Shown here: piece by piece, positions 55,930-64,000 of the stretch
Position numbering within the stretch: the stretch's first letter is position 1
Layout: each line of letters opens with the position of its first letter
Notes under the pieces: model-generated
The model's database searches: none
Told to the model about the DNA's origin: nothing
Seen by the model: only the letters and a program-made list of their open reading frames with translations
Assembly: GCF_030818795.1 (NCBI RefSeq)
Contig: NZ_JAUTAY010000001.1
Coordinates: 62,001 to 126,000 of the forward strand
Origin: Microbacterium sp. SORGH_AS_0862
GTDB lineage: Bacteria > Actinomycetota > Actinomycetes > Actinomycetales > Microbacteriaceae
DNA: 64,000 nt
Reading direction: 5' to 3'
Program-made: the position numbers and the translations under genes

Positions 55930-56850
55930 GTGTCCCGCCTCATGCTCCTCGACACCGCGTCGTTGTACTTCCGCGCCTTCTACGGCGTCCCCGACTCGGT
56001 GAAGGCACCCAACGGGCAGCCGGTCAACGCCGCGCGCGGACTGCTCGACATCATCGCAAAGCTCGTCAGCGCCTACGAGCCGACCCACCTCGTCGCGTGT
56101 TGGGACGACGACTGGCGCCCCGACTGGCGCGTGCAGCTCATCCCGAGCTACAAGACCCACCGCGTGGTCGCCGAGGTGGAGACAGGCCCCGATGTCGAGG
56201 AGGTCCCCGACCCGCTCGAGGCGCAGATCCCGCTTATCCGCGAGTCCCTCGACCTGCTCGGCATCCCGATCGTCGGCGCCGCCGCGCACGAGGCCGACGA
56301 CGTCATCGGCACTCTCGCAACGGATGCGGGGATGCCGGTCGACATCGTCACCGGCGACCGCGACCTCTTCCAGCTCGTCGACGACGCGGCGGCGATTCGC
56401 GTGGTGTACACGGCCCGCGGCATGAGCAACCTCGAGATCGTGACGGATGAGGTGGTGCGCACGAAGTACGGAGTCGCACCGCACCAGTACGCCGACTTCG
56501 CCGTGCTCCGCGGCGACGCATCCGACGGCCTTCCGGGAGTCGCGGGCATCGGCGAGAAGACCGCAGCGACGCTCCTCGCCGCGCACGGTGACCTCGCCGG
56601 CATCATCGCAGCGGCGGCGGCCGGAGAGGGAATGAGCGCGGGGGTGCGCGCGAAGGTCGCCGCGGGCGCCGAGTACCTGGCCGTCGCCCCCACGGTCGTC
56701 CGCGTGGTGCGGGACCTCGAGTTGCCGACATTCGACGCGACCCTCCGAGAGGTCTCCCTCGACGCGGCGGCGTTCGCCGATCAGTGGGGTCTGGGAACCG
56801 CGTTCGCGCGCGCCACGAAGGCCATCGCGGCGAGGATCGCGACGGCATAA
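55930..56850 (+). CDS. 5'-3' exonuclease (PolA N-terminal domain-like)
   Basis: A 306-residue FLAP/5'-3' exonuclease: LMLLDTASLYFRAFYGVPDSV, AAHEADDVIGTLATDAG and DIVTGDRDLFQLVDD (metal-binding Asp series), then the H3TH segment YADFAVLRGDASDGLPGVAGIGEKTAATLLAAHG. It removes RNA or flaps from DNA; free-standing copies are common in Actinobacteria next to full PolA elsewhere. GTG 55930 is chosen: family start VSRLMLLDT and CAGGAT six bases upstream. Its last 70 bases overlap, antisense, the end of the MFS gene. Confidence 0.93.
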   Translation: MSRLMLLDTASLYFRAFYGVPDSVKAPNGQPVNAARGLLDIIAKLVSAYEPTHLVACWDDDWRPDWRVQLIPSYKTHRVVAEVETGPDVEEVPDPLEAQIPLIRESLDLLGIPIVGAAAHEADDVIGTLATDAGMPVDIVTGDRDLFQLVDDAAAIRVVYTARGMSNLEIVTDEVVRTKYGVAPHQYADFAVLRGDASDGLPGVAGIGEKTAATLLAAHGDLAGIIAAAAAGEGMSAGVRAKVAAGAEYLAVAPTVVRVVRDLELPTFDATLREVSLDAAAFADQWGLGTAFARATKAIAARIATA

Positions 56851-58082
56851 CCCACCGCGACCGCCAGCATGAGCACCAACGGCCCCTGCCATCCGCCGGT
56901 CGCCTCGTGCAGGGCGCCCGCGATCGGAGCGCCGAAGGCCCCGATGCCGTAACCGCCGCCCTGCACGAGGGCGGAGATCGTGGTGGCCTCCGCATCGGTG
57001 CGGGCCACGGTGACGACGGCGGAGAAGATCGCGACGAACCCGCCCGCGTGCGCGAGAGCTCCGAAGGAGAGCCACACCCACATGAGCTCGGGCGCCCACA
57101 GCATGCCCACGGTGAGCGTCAGCCAGCAGGCGCTGATGGTCAGCGGCACCACGATGCGCGGGGTGTAGCGGGCGAGGACCGGCACGAGGAAGGATCCTGC
57201 GATGGCGACCCCCTGGAAGACGGAGGCGAGCGCCCCCGCACCGGATCGGTCGAGGCCCAGCTCGTCGGCGCCGATCGAGGGCAGCCAGGTCGAGAGCGCG
57301 TAGTAGATGGTGACCTGGAGCGAGAAAGCGCCCAGCAGCAGCCAGACCACCGGCCGCCGGAAGACGCCGCCCCTCGCGGACACGACCGGCAGCGGCCCCG
57401 TCAGTGCGGCGACGTCATCGACGGAACGCACGCCGGCGGATGCGGTGGTTGGCGCACCGGAGAAGCGTTCACCCCACACGGCGCCGCGCCGACGCTCCCG
57501 CGCGAGATGGACGCTCCACACGGCGACCCCGGCGAACGTCAACACGGACCAGCCCACGAGTGCGAGGTTCCAGCCGACGACCTCGGCGATCGGGGCGGTC
57601 AGCAGCGACGTCACCAGCGAACCCGCGTTGAGCGTCGCGGTGTAGGACGCCGTGACGAACGCGACGCGGTCCGGCGGCACGTCGCGGCGGATGACGACCG
57701 GGATCACGACGTTTCCGATCGTGATCGCCGCACCGATGACGATCATCCCCGTCAGCAGCGCGGGATAACCGGGAAGCGCGCGGATCGCGGTGCCGACAAG
57801 GACGCCGGTCAACGTCACCAACAGCGCCAGCTCGGCGCCCGCCCGGCGGATCACGAGAGCCGCGATCGGGGTGAGCAGCGCGAACATGAGCACCGGCGCG
57901 GTGGTCAGCAGTCCCGCGGATGCCGCCCCGATCCCCAGATCGTCCTCGATCTGACGGATCACCGGCGTCGGAGCGACGATCGGGCCACGCAGGCTCAACG
58001 CCGCGACGAGCAGTCCGATGACGACCAGGAACGGAAATGCCCGCCCCGCACCCCCAGCATGGGGCGGGGCGGGCGGGCTCAT
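56781..58082 (-). CDS. Major facilitator superfamily transporter, CynX/NimT-like
   Basis: A 433-residue protein with about 12 membrane helices. LRGPIVAPTPVIRQIEDDLGIGAASAGLLTTAPVLMFALLTP is the start typical of CynX/NimT (cyanate/2-nitroimidazole) transporters; RTDAEATTISALVQGGGYGIGAFGAPIAGALHE is conserved in helices 10-11. TAGACT six bases upstream of ATG 58082 marks a leaderless-type promoter. The 3' end overlaps the exonuclease gene by 70 bases. Confidence 0.92.
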   Translation of the reverse strand: MSPPAPPHAGGAGRAFPFLVVIGLLVAALSLRGPIVAPTPVIRQIEDDLGIGAASAGLLTTAPVLMFALLTPIAALVIRRAGAELALLVTLTGVLVGTAIRALPGYPALLTGMIVIGAAITIGNVVIPVVIRRDVPPDRVAFVTASYTATLNAGSLVTSLLTAPIAEVVGWNLALVGWSVLTFAGVAVWSVHLARERRRGAVWGERFSGAPTTASAGVRSVDDVAALTGPLPVVSARGGVFRRPVVWLLLGAFSLQVTIYYALSTWLPSIGADELGLDRSGAGALASVFQGVAIAGSFLVPVLARYTPRIVVPLTISACWLTLTVGMLWAPELMWVWLSFGALAHAGGFVAIFSAVVTVARTDAEATTISALVQGGGYGIGAFGAPIAGALHEATGGWQGPLVLMLAVAVGYAVAILAAMAFVARANAVPRPH

Positions 58083-58088
58083 CCGTCC

Positions 58089-58094
58089 AGTCTA
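58089..58094 (-). promoter_or_regulatory. Leaderless-type -10 hexamer TAGACT for the MFS gene
   Basis: TAGACT precedes ATG 58082 by six bases. Confidence 0.55.
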
Positions 58095-58137
58095 TGAACG
58101 CGGGTCGGATCGGGCGTTGCGCCGACCCGCGACCGGA

Positions 58138-58626
58138 TCAGGCGCCGGAGACGCTCGAGCGACGAACGACGACCGGAACCGCGGCGAGCCGGTAGATGGC
58201 CGAGCCGAACAGGATCGACAGCACGCCGATTCCCATCGCGAACGCGGCGACACCGAAGGAGACGACCGAGGTGAACAGTGAGGCGCGAAGGAACGAGGCG
58301 TTCATCATCGTGGCGCGCACCGGGTCGTCGCGGTCGAGTTCGGCGTAAGTGGCACCGTTCGAGGCCTCGAGGGCATGGTGCTGGATGATATCGGCCTGGA
58401 CATAGGCGGTGAAGGGGCCGTCGACGACCTGCCCCTGGAAGGCCATCGCATCGTCGGGGACGACGATGTTCTCGGCACGCAGCTGCGACGAGACCATGAC
58501 CCAGACGGCGATGCCCACGACGATGAGGGCAATGCCGCCCAGGATTCCCAGGACTGCGGCGATCTTGACGAAGCCGACCTTCTTGGCGGGCGCCTCGATG
58601 GTGTCGGCGGTGGTGGCGGTGGACAT
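58138..58626 (-). CDS. Two-helix membrane protein, unknown (often mislabelled LigA)
   Basis: A 162-residue protein with a helix near residue 24-45 (IAAVLGILGGIALIVVGIAVWVMV) and another near 120-145, separated by an exported loop of ~70 residues (VPDDAMAFQGQVVDGPFTAYVQADIIQHHALEASNG). Homologues in this group are frequently annotated as aromatic ring-opening dioxygenase LigA; nothing here supports an enzyme. GAGGAGCAGAGATG region gives a ribosome site. Function unknown. Confidence 0.75.
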   Translation of the reverse strand: MSTATTADTIEAPAKKVGFVKIAAVLGILGGIALIVVGIAVWVMVSSQLRAENIVVPDDAMAFQGQVVDGPFTAYVQADIIQHHALEASNGATYAELDRDDPVRATMMNASFLRASLFTSVVSFGVAAFAMGIGVLSILFGSAIYRLAAVPVVVRRSSVSGA

Positions 58627-58727
58627 CTCTGCTCCTCGGTGGGTTCGAACGGTGGTGCTCCGAACCTAGGGGTGCGCTGTGAACCGCCGAAAGGCAGGGC
58701 GCCGTGAATATCGGCCGCACCTCGGGC

Positions 58728-59792
58728 TCAGCCCGCCGCGAGCTCCTGGGTCGTCGCCGCCCACGTCGCGAGCGTGCGATCGGCCGCTCCGCTGTCGATC
58801 GCCGCCGCCGCCAGGTCCTTCGCCTCGGCGAGACGCTCGAGGATCGGCCGTTGCACCTCGGCCGCATCCTGCGACAGACGGTATGACACGAGCCCGGCCG
58901 CCGTGTTGAGCAGCACGATGTCGCGCACCGGACCGGGTTCGCCCCCCAGCACGCGCCGCACCACGTCGGCGTTGTGGGCGGGCGAACCGCCGATGAGCTC
59001 CGAGATGTCGGCGAGCGGGATGTCGAGATCCCGCGGATCCAGGTCGTGCTCGTGAACGTCCCCGCGGGAGATCTCCCAGATCCGGCTGTGTCCGGTCGTG
59101 GTCAGCTCGTCCAGCCCGTCGTCGCCGCGGAACACGAGCGCCGTCGCGCCGCGGGTGCGGAACACGCCCGTGATGAGCGGCACGCGGTCGAGATGCGCGA
59201 CGCCCACGGCGTTCGCCTCCGCGCGCGCCGGGTTGCACAACGGCCCCAGGAAGTTGAACACCGTCGGGACACCGAGCTCGGCCCGCGTGGGACCGGCGTG
59301 ACGGAATCCCGGGTGGAACGCCGCGGCGAACGCGAACGTGATGCCGGCGCGCTCCAGGGTCGCCGCGACCGCATCGGGGCTCAGAGTGAGGTCGATGCCG
59401 AGCTCGCGCAGCACGTCGGAGGACCCCGAGGAGGAGCTTGCCGCCTTGTTGCCGTGCTTGACCACCGGAACGCCGGTGGACGCCGCGACGATCGCGGCCG
59501 TCGACGAGATGTTCACCGTGCCGAAGCGGTCTCCGCCGGTGCCCACGATGTCGAGCACGTCGGCGGGCACGGGAAGCGGGAGAGCAGCCGCGAGGATCGC
59601 GTCGCGGAAGCCCACGATTTCATCCACGGTCTCCCCCTTGGCGCGCAGCGCGATGAGGAATCCGGCCAGCTGAGAGGGCGTCGCCTCGCCCGCCATGATC
59701 TGCTGCATCGCCCACGTCGCGTCCGACACGCTGAGGTCGGCACCCCCGAGCAATTCCGTGAGGATGTCGGACCAGGTGCGCGCGGGGAACAT
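58728..59792 (-). CDS. trpD: Anthranilate phosphoribosyltransferase
   Basis: A 354-residue enzyme that joins anthranilate and PRPP in tryptophan synthesis. ILDIVGTGGD-type motif (ADVLDIVGTGGDRFGTVNIS), VVKHGNKAASSSSGSSDVLRELG and TVFNFLGPLCNPA mark PRPP, anthranilate and metal sites. ATG 59792 (MFPARTWSD) is chosen, with TAGGAT eight bases upstream. It diverges from ctaE; the same trpD | ctaE-qcrCAB arrangement exists in mycobacteria. Confidence 0.96.
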   Translation of the reverse strand: MFPARTWSDILTELLGGADLSVSDATWAMQQIMAGEATPSQLAGFLIALRAKGETVDEIVGFRDAILAAALPLPVPADVLDIVGTGGDRFGTVNISSTAAIVAASTGVPVVKHGNKAASSSSGSSDVLRELGIDLTLSPDAVAATLERAGITFAFAAAFHPGFRHAGPTRAELGVPTVFNFLGPLCNPARAEANAVGVAHLDRVPLITGVFRTRGATALVFRGDDGLDELTTTGHSRIWEISRGDVHEHDLDPRDLDIPLADISELIGGSPAHNADVVRRVLGGEPGPVRDIVLLNTAAGLVSYRLSQDAAEVQRPILERLAEAKDLAAAAIDSGAADRTLATWAATTQELAAG

Positions 59793-59978
59793 GGTTCCCG
59801 ATCCTACCGAGCGCGTTCGATCGCGACGGAAACGGACCAACCGGCGCCGATCACCAGATCCCGGGCGTCTTCACGGCGGGCTCGCCCCAATCTCTTAGGT
59901 CGCCCTAAGCTGCGGCAAGGTCCGTTCGAGGGCGCGAGGTGCAAGAGTCGGCCGTGAATATCGGTCATAATGGTGAGC

Positions 59979-60611
59979 GTGACGACGCCAGCGACATACA
60001 ACCAGGCCCTCCGTTCGGTCAAACGGCCAGATCCGGTCGCCGTGGGGACAATCGTCTGGCTCGGCAGCGAGGTCATGTTCTTCGCGGGCCTGTTCGCGAT
60101 CTATTTCACCCTCCGCAGCACCTCCCCCGACCTGTGGGCCCAGGAGACCGAGCTGCTGAACGTTCCGTTCGCGGCCGTCAACACCATGATCCTGGTGCTG
60201 TCGAGCTTCGCGTGCCAGTTCGGCGTGTTCGCGGCCGAGCGGTTCCAGCCGTACCGCACCGGTTCGATCTGGAACCTGCGCCGCTGGGGCATGGTCGAGT
60301 GGTTCTTCCTCACCTTCTTCATGGGCGCCGTCTTCGTGTCCGGCCAGGTGTGGGAGTACGCACAGCTCGTCACCGAGGGCATGCCGATCTCGGCGAACGC
60401 CTACGCCTCCGCCTTCTACCTGACGACGGGCTTCCACGCCCTGCACGTCACCGGCGGTCTCGTCGCGTTCCTCCTCGTCATCGGCCGCGCCTACGCGGTC
60501 AAGAACTTCGGGCGCAAGGAGATGACCACCTCGATCGTCGTGTCCTACTACTGGCACTTCGTCGACGTGGTCTGGATCGCCCTGTTCCTCGTCATCTACT
60601 TCCTGAAATAA
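59979..60611 (+). CDS. ctaE: Cytochrome c oxidase subunit III
   Basis: A 210-residue membrane protein with five helices, part of the aa3 terminal oxidase. [26 protein letters not shown] and [18 protein letters not shown] with [20 protein letters not shown] are subunit III landmarks. GTG 59979 is the family-like start; ATG 59970 is possible. CATAAT at 59966-59971 is a likely -10. It leads into qcrCAB, as in mycobacteria where the oxidase and bc1 form a supercomplex. Confidence 0.96.
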   Translation: MTTPATYNQALRSVKRPDPVAVGTIVWLGSEVMFFAGLFAIYFTLRSTSPDLWAQETELLNVPFAAVNTMILVLSSFACQFGVFAAERFQPYRTGSIWNLRRWGMVEWFFLTFFMGAVFVSGQVWEYAQLVTEGMPISANAYASAFYLTTGFHALHVTGGLVAFLLVIGRAYAVKNFGRKEMTTSIVVSYYWHFVDVVWIALFLVIYFLK

Positions 60612-60630
60612 GAAGCCGGAGTCCAGCACC

Positions 60631-61434
60631 ATGGCACGTGAGAAGAAGCGGCGCACCTCCGGTCGTCGAAGCCCCCTGGCCGCCGCCGCCCTGATCGGCA
60701 TCGGCCTCCTGATGACCGGCGGTATCTACGCCGGCGCGTCAGCCGCGATGGCGGCCACGACCGAGACGCAGACGGCCGCGTCCCAGCTCACCGTGGAAGA
60801 CGGCAAGAAGCTGTTCCAGGCGAACTGCGCCACCTGTCACGGCATGGACCTCCAGGGCACGGAGAACGGCCCGTCGCTCTACGGCGTCGGCGAGCTGTCG
60901 GTGCACTTCCAGGTCTCAACCGGTCGTATGCCCCTGCAGGCGCAGGCACCGCAGGCTCCGCAGAAGCCCGTCCAGTTCACGGACGAGCAGACCGAGGCGA
61001 TCGCCAAGTTCGTCCAGTCGATCGCGCCCGGCCCGACCTACCCGTCGTCAGAGGTCCTCGACGGCGAGGGTGATGTCTCCGCCGGAGCCGAGCTCTTCCG
61101 CATCAACTGCGCCATGTGCCACAACGTGGCCGGTGCCGGTGGAGCGCTCACCGAGGGCAAGTACGCCCCCGATCTGCACACGACCAGCGCACTGAACATG
61201 TACGCCGCCATGGTCACCGGGCCGCAGAACATGCCCGTCTTCAACGACATGAACCTCACCCCCGAGGACAAGCGCGACATCATCTCGGCGCTGCTGTACA
61301 TGCAGAAGACCGAGTCCCCCGGTGGCTTCTCGCTCGGCTCTCTCGGCCCCGTCTCGGAGGGCCTGTTCATCTGGATCTTCGGCATCGGCACGCTGATCGC
61401 CATCACGGTGTGGATCACCGCGAAGTCCAACTGA
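60631..61434 (+). CDS. qcrC: Diheme cytochrome c subunit of the bc1 complex
   Basis: A 267-residue protein with an N-terminal signal-anchor helix (ALIGIGLLMTGGIYAGAS), two heme c sites (CATCHGMDL near 69 and CAMCHNVAG near 162) and a C-terminal helix (GLFIWIFGIGTLIAITVWI). This fused diheme form replaces soluble cytochrome c in Actinobacteria by carrying electrons directly from bc1 to the oxidase. It follows ctaE by 19 bases. Confidence 0.97.
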   Translation: MAREKKRRTSGRRSPLAAAALIGIGLLMTGGIYAGASAAMAATTETQTAASQLTVEDGKKLFQANCATCHGMDLQGTENGPSLYGVGELSVHFQVSTGRMPLQAQAPQAPQKPVQFTDEQTEAIAKFVQSIAPGPTYPSSEVLDGEGDVSAGAELFRINCAMCHNVAGAGGALTEGKYAPDLHTTSALNMYAAMVTGPQNMPVFNDMNLTPEDKRDIISALLYMQKTESPGGFSLGSLGPVSEGLFIWIFGIGTLIAITVWITAKSN

Positions 61435-61471
61435 TCTTTTTGACGAACTGACGGAACGTACGAGGAGCACC

Positions 61472-62551
61472 ATGGCACACGAGGACGACGCGCTCGAGCA
61501 CGAGAGGGCTTCCTGGAAGCCCTCCAGCGGGCTCGCCGTGACGGTGTCCGACCCGGTGAACAACCCCGGTCTGCCGCCCCACCGCGAGCGCGTGACCGAC
61601 AAGGACCCCGCCGCGATGAAGCGCGCCGTCCGCACCGTGTACACGCTGTTCTACCTGTCGGTGGCGGCTTCCGTGTGGGCCGTGGTGGCCTACATGGTCT
61701 TCCCCATCGAGAGCGGCTCCATCGCGGCCATCCGCGACAACAACCTCTTCATCGGACTCGGCATCGCCTTCGCGCTGCTGGCCATCGGCGTGGGCGCGAT
61801 CCACTGGTCGAAGGCGATCATGTCCGACAAGGAGTTCATCGAGCCCCGTCACGCGACGCGCGGCCGTGACACCACCCGTGAGGCGGTCGTCGAGGCTCTC
61901 ACCGTCGCCAACGAGGAGTCCGGGTTCGGACGCCGCGCGATGATCCGCAACTCGCTGTTCGCCGCCCTCGTCGCCTCCGTCGTTCCCGGCGTGGTCCTGT
62001 TCCGCGGCCTGGCTCCCGAGTCGAGCCCGGAGAACCCGTACGCCGGCGACCCGGTGCACCTGCTCAGCCACACCATGTGGAAGGAGGGCATGCGCCTCGC
62101 GCACGACCCCAGCGGTGGCCCGATCAAGGCATCGGATGTCACCCTCGGTTCCGCGTTCCACGTGATCCCGGAGGAGCTCGCTTCCCTCAGCCACCACGAC
62201 GGCTATCTCGAGGAGAAGGCGAAGGCGATCGTGCTGCTCATGCGCATGCCGCAGGACGTGCTCATCGAGGCGGAGGACCGCAAGGACTGGTCGTACGACG
62301 GCATCGTCGCCTACTCCAAGGTCTGCACCCACGTCGGATGCCCGGTCGCCCTCTACGAGCAGCAGACGCACCACCTCCTCTGCCCCTGCCACCAGTCGCA
62401 GTTCGACGTCTCCGACGGCGCGAAGGTCATCTTCGGCCCGGCCGCGCGTCCGCTGCCGCAGTTGCCCATCGCGGTCGACGACGAGGGCTACCTCGTCGCC
62501 CGCAGTGACTTCACCGAGCCCGTCGGTCCGAGCTTCTGGGAGCGCCATTGA
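61472..62551 (+). CDS. qcrA: Rieske iron-sulfur subunit of the bc1 complex
   Basis: A 359-residue actinobacterial Rieske protein with three membrane helices in the first half (~52-75, 88-110, 165-185) and a C-terminal [2Fe-2S] domain: CTHVGCPVALYE and CPCHQSQFDVSDG supply the two Cys and two His, with GPAARPLPQLPI after them. The long N-terminus is normal for this phylum. Its stop overlaps the qcrB TTG start as TTGA. Confidence 0.97.
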   Translation: MAHEDDALEHERASWKPSSGLAVTVSDPVNNPGLPPHRERVTDKDPAAMKRAVRTVYTLFYLSVAASVWAVVAYMVFPIESGSIAAIRDNNLFIGLGIAFALLAIGVGAIHWSKAIMSDKEFIEPRHATRGRDTTREAVVEALTVANEESGFGRRAMIRNSLFAALVASVVPGVVLFRGLAPESSPENPYAGDPVHLLSHTMWKEGMRLAHDPSGGPIKASDVTLGSAFHVIPEELASLSHHDGYLEEKAKAIVLLMRMPQDVLIEAEDRKDWSYDGIVAYSKVCTHVGCPVALYEQQTHHLLCPCHQSQFDVSDGAKVIFGPAARPLPQLPIAVDDEGYLVARSDFTEPVGPSFWERH

Positions 62552-64000
62552 GCACCGCAACCCACCCCACGGAGAACGTCACGACGGAACCCGCGATGCC
62601 TGCAGGCTCCTCGGAGCGCAGCAAGCCTCTCGGCGGTCGCTTCGTCGGTGCCGCCGCCAACTATCTGGATGAGCGCACCAGCCTCTCGGGACTCGTCAAG
62701 GAGCTCGGTCGCAAGATCTTCCCCGACCACTGGTCGTTCATGCTCGGCGAGATCGCGCTGTGGAGCTTCGTCGTCGTACTGCTGTCCGGCACGTTCCTGA
62801 CGTTCTTCTTCCAGGCGTCCATGGTCGAGACGCACTATTACGGTGCGTACGAGCCGATGCGCGGCATCGCGATGTCCGCCGCCCTCGAGTCTGCCCTCCA
62901 CATCTCGTTCGATGTGCGCGGCGGTCTACTCGTGCGTCAGATCCACCACTGGGCGGCGCTCGTGTTCGTCGCCGGTATCGGTGTCCACATGCTGCGCGTG
63001 TTTCTTCACCGGCGCGTTCCGCAAGCCCCGCGAGCTGAACTGGGTGATCGGCTTCATCCTGTTCATCCTCGCGATGGCGGAGGGCTTCACCGGCTACTCC
63101 CTCCCCGACGATCTGCTCTCCGGCAACGGTCTGCGCATCATCGACGGCATGGTCAAGGGCATCCCGGTCGTCGGCACGTGGATCTCCTTCCTGCTCTTCG
63201 GCGGCGAGTTCCCCGGAACCGACATCGTCGGACGCCTCTACACGCTGCACATCCTGCTGCTGCCGGCGATCCTTATCGCGCTGCTGGCTCTGCACCTCGT
63301 GCTCATGATCATCAACAAGCACACCCAGTTCGCCGGGCCCGCCCGCACGAACAGCAATGTGGTGGGCTACCCGATGGTCCCGGTGTACGCCTCCAAGATG
63401 GGCGGGTTCTTCTTCCTGACCTTCGGTGTGATCGTCCTGATCGCCTCGCTGTTCACGATCAACCCGATCTGGAACTACGGTCCGTACGACCCCTCCCCCG
63501 TTTCGGCCGGTACGCAGCCCGACTGGTACATCGGCTTCGCCGACGGTGCGCTCCGTCTCGTCCCGCCGCACCTGGAGTTCGTCTTCCTCGACCGCACCTG
63601 GTCGTGGAACATCCTCCTGCCGCTGGGCATCCTGGGTCTGTTCATCGTCCTCGTGCTGATCTACCCGTTCATCGAGGCATGGATCACGGGCGACAAGCGC
63701 GAGCACCACATCGCGCAGCGTCCGCGCAATGCCCCCACCCGTACGGCGATCGGCGCCGCCGGCGTCACGTTCTACGCCGTGCTCTGGGCCGCCGCCTCGT
63801 CGGACATCATCGCGACGCACTTCCACCTGACGATGGAGGGCGTGATCCACACGCTCCAGGCTCTGCTCATCGTCGGCCCGATCATCGCCTACTTCGTGAC
63901 GAAGCGCCTGTGCATCGCGCTCCAGAAGAAGGATCGCGAGATCGCACTGCACGGCTACGAGTCCGGGCGCATCGTGCGCCTTCCCGGCGGTGAGTACATC
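62548..64000 (+). pseudogene. qcrB: Cytochrome b subunit of the bc1 complex, broken by one extra base and cut by window end
   Basis: The first ~150 codons, from TTG 62548, run to VGVHMLRV-type sequence (LLSGTFLTFFFQASM, RQIHHWAALVFVAGIGVHMLRV). After the TTT at 63001-63003 the frame is lost; deleting one T gives RVFFTGAFRKPRELNWVIGF and the rest, with GYSLPDDLLSGNGLRI, HLVLMIINKHTQFAGPA and WNYGPYDPSPVSAGTQPDWY, the heme-b and quinone-site helices of QcrB. Only the very end is outside. QcrB is essential for this respiratory branch, so a sequence error is more likely than a true mutation. Confidence 0.93.

Noticed and set aside
58138..58626. LigA ring-opening dioxygenase
   Set aside because: The name is a common database carry-over; the protein is a two-helix membrane protein with no dioxygenase motif.
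58701..59964. Fourteen-base repeat GCCGTGAATATCGG at 58701 and 59951
   Set aside because: A 14-base repeat is expected by chance in 64 kb, and the two places share no other feature.
9990..63020. Programmed +1 frameshifting in proA, valS, M3 peptidase gene and qcrB
   Set aside because: No shared slippery site or rare-codon/stop signal at the joins; each is explained by one extra base in or near a short run.
1..64000. CRISPR array, prophage, insertion sequence or rRNA operon
   Set aside because: No regularly spaced repeats, phage or transposase genes, or rRNA sequence were found on either strand.

Overview
The window is high-GC actinobacterial chromosome and most resembles Microbacteriaceae, probably Microbacterium or a close relative. 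The evidence is gene order and families: trpD divergent from ctaE-qcrCAB, tig-clpP1-clpP2-clpX, rplU-rpmA-obgE-proB-proA-nadD-rsfS, an eukaryote-like ileS behind an actinobacterial T-box, an actinobacterial RNase E, and DUF222-HNH, DUF2510, DUF4031 and DUF4233 proteins. No prophage, insertion sequence, CRISPR array or rRNA operon was seen. Three tRNA genes are present: Ala-GGC, Pro-TGG and Gly-TCC. No gene-free stretch exceeds about 300 bases.

Layout. 1-6.4 kb (- strand) is a surface-carbohydrate block: a GT2 glycosyltransferase cut by the window edge, a GtrA-like protein and two GH3 glycosidases. The second GH3 has a permuted domain order and a membrane segment at each end. 6.6-13.2 kb holds tRNA-Ala and a housekeeping run on the minus strand: rsfS, a membrane protein, nadD, a small membrane protein, proA, proB, obgE, rpmA, rplU. 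13.5-17.1 kb holds DUF4031, rne and a VKOR-like protein. 17.1-20.2 kb is a compact WXG100 / type VII-like module: YbaB-like protein, WXG100 protein, a second small protein, a WXG-like protein with an alpha/beta-hydrolase end, and a lipoprotein. 20.3-26.1 kb holds ndk, DUF4233, folC and ileS with its T-box. 26.1-33.2 kb holds a GNAT protein, a divergent marR/VOC pair with two perfect operators, valS, an M3 peptidase and unknowns. 33.2-38 kb is the proteostasis block clpX, clpP2, clpP1, a TPR gene and tig.

38-53.5 kb is mixed: two tRNAs, DUF222-HNH, a transglutaminase-like surface protein, gamma carbonic anhydrase, acyltransferase-SGNH, dps, redox enzymes, VOC, a FUSC transporter, a DksA-like protein, a deaminase and IclR. 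At 54.2 kb a permease half-gene abuts the tail of a His-rich gene, apparently a deletion or assembly junction. 54.3-64 kb holds a DUF5134-like protein, PHP, 5'-3' exonuclease, an MFS transporter, trpD and the cytochrome c oxidase / bc1 genes ctaE-qcrC-qcrA-qcrB, the last cut by the window end.

Two features run through the window. First, proA, valS, the M3 peptidase gene and qcrB each carry one extra base, in or next to a short run, that breaks an otherwise conserved frame. Because three of these are core genes, sequencing or assembly error is the simplest explanation. Second, at least sixteen genes have a -10-like hexamer exactly six bases before the start codon and no Shine-Dalgarno need, the pattern expected of leaderless transcripts.
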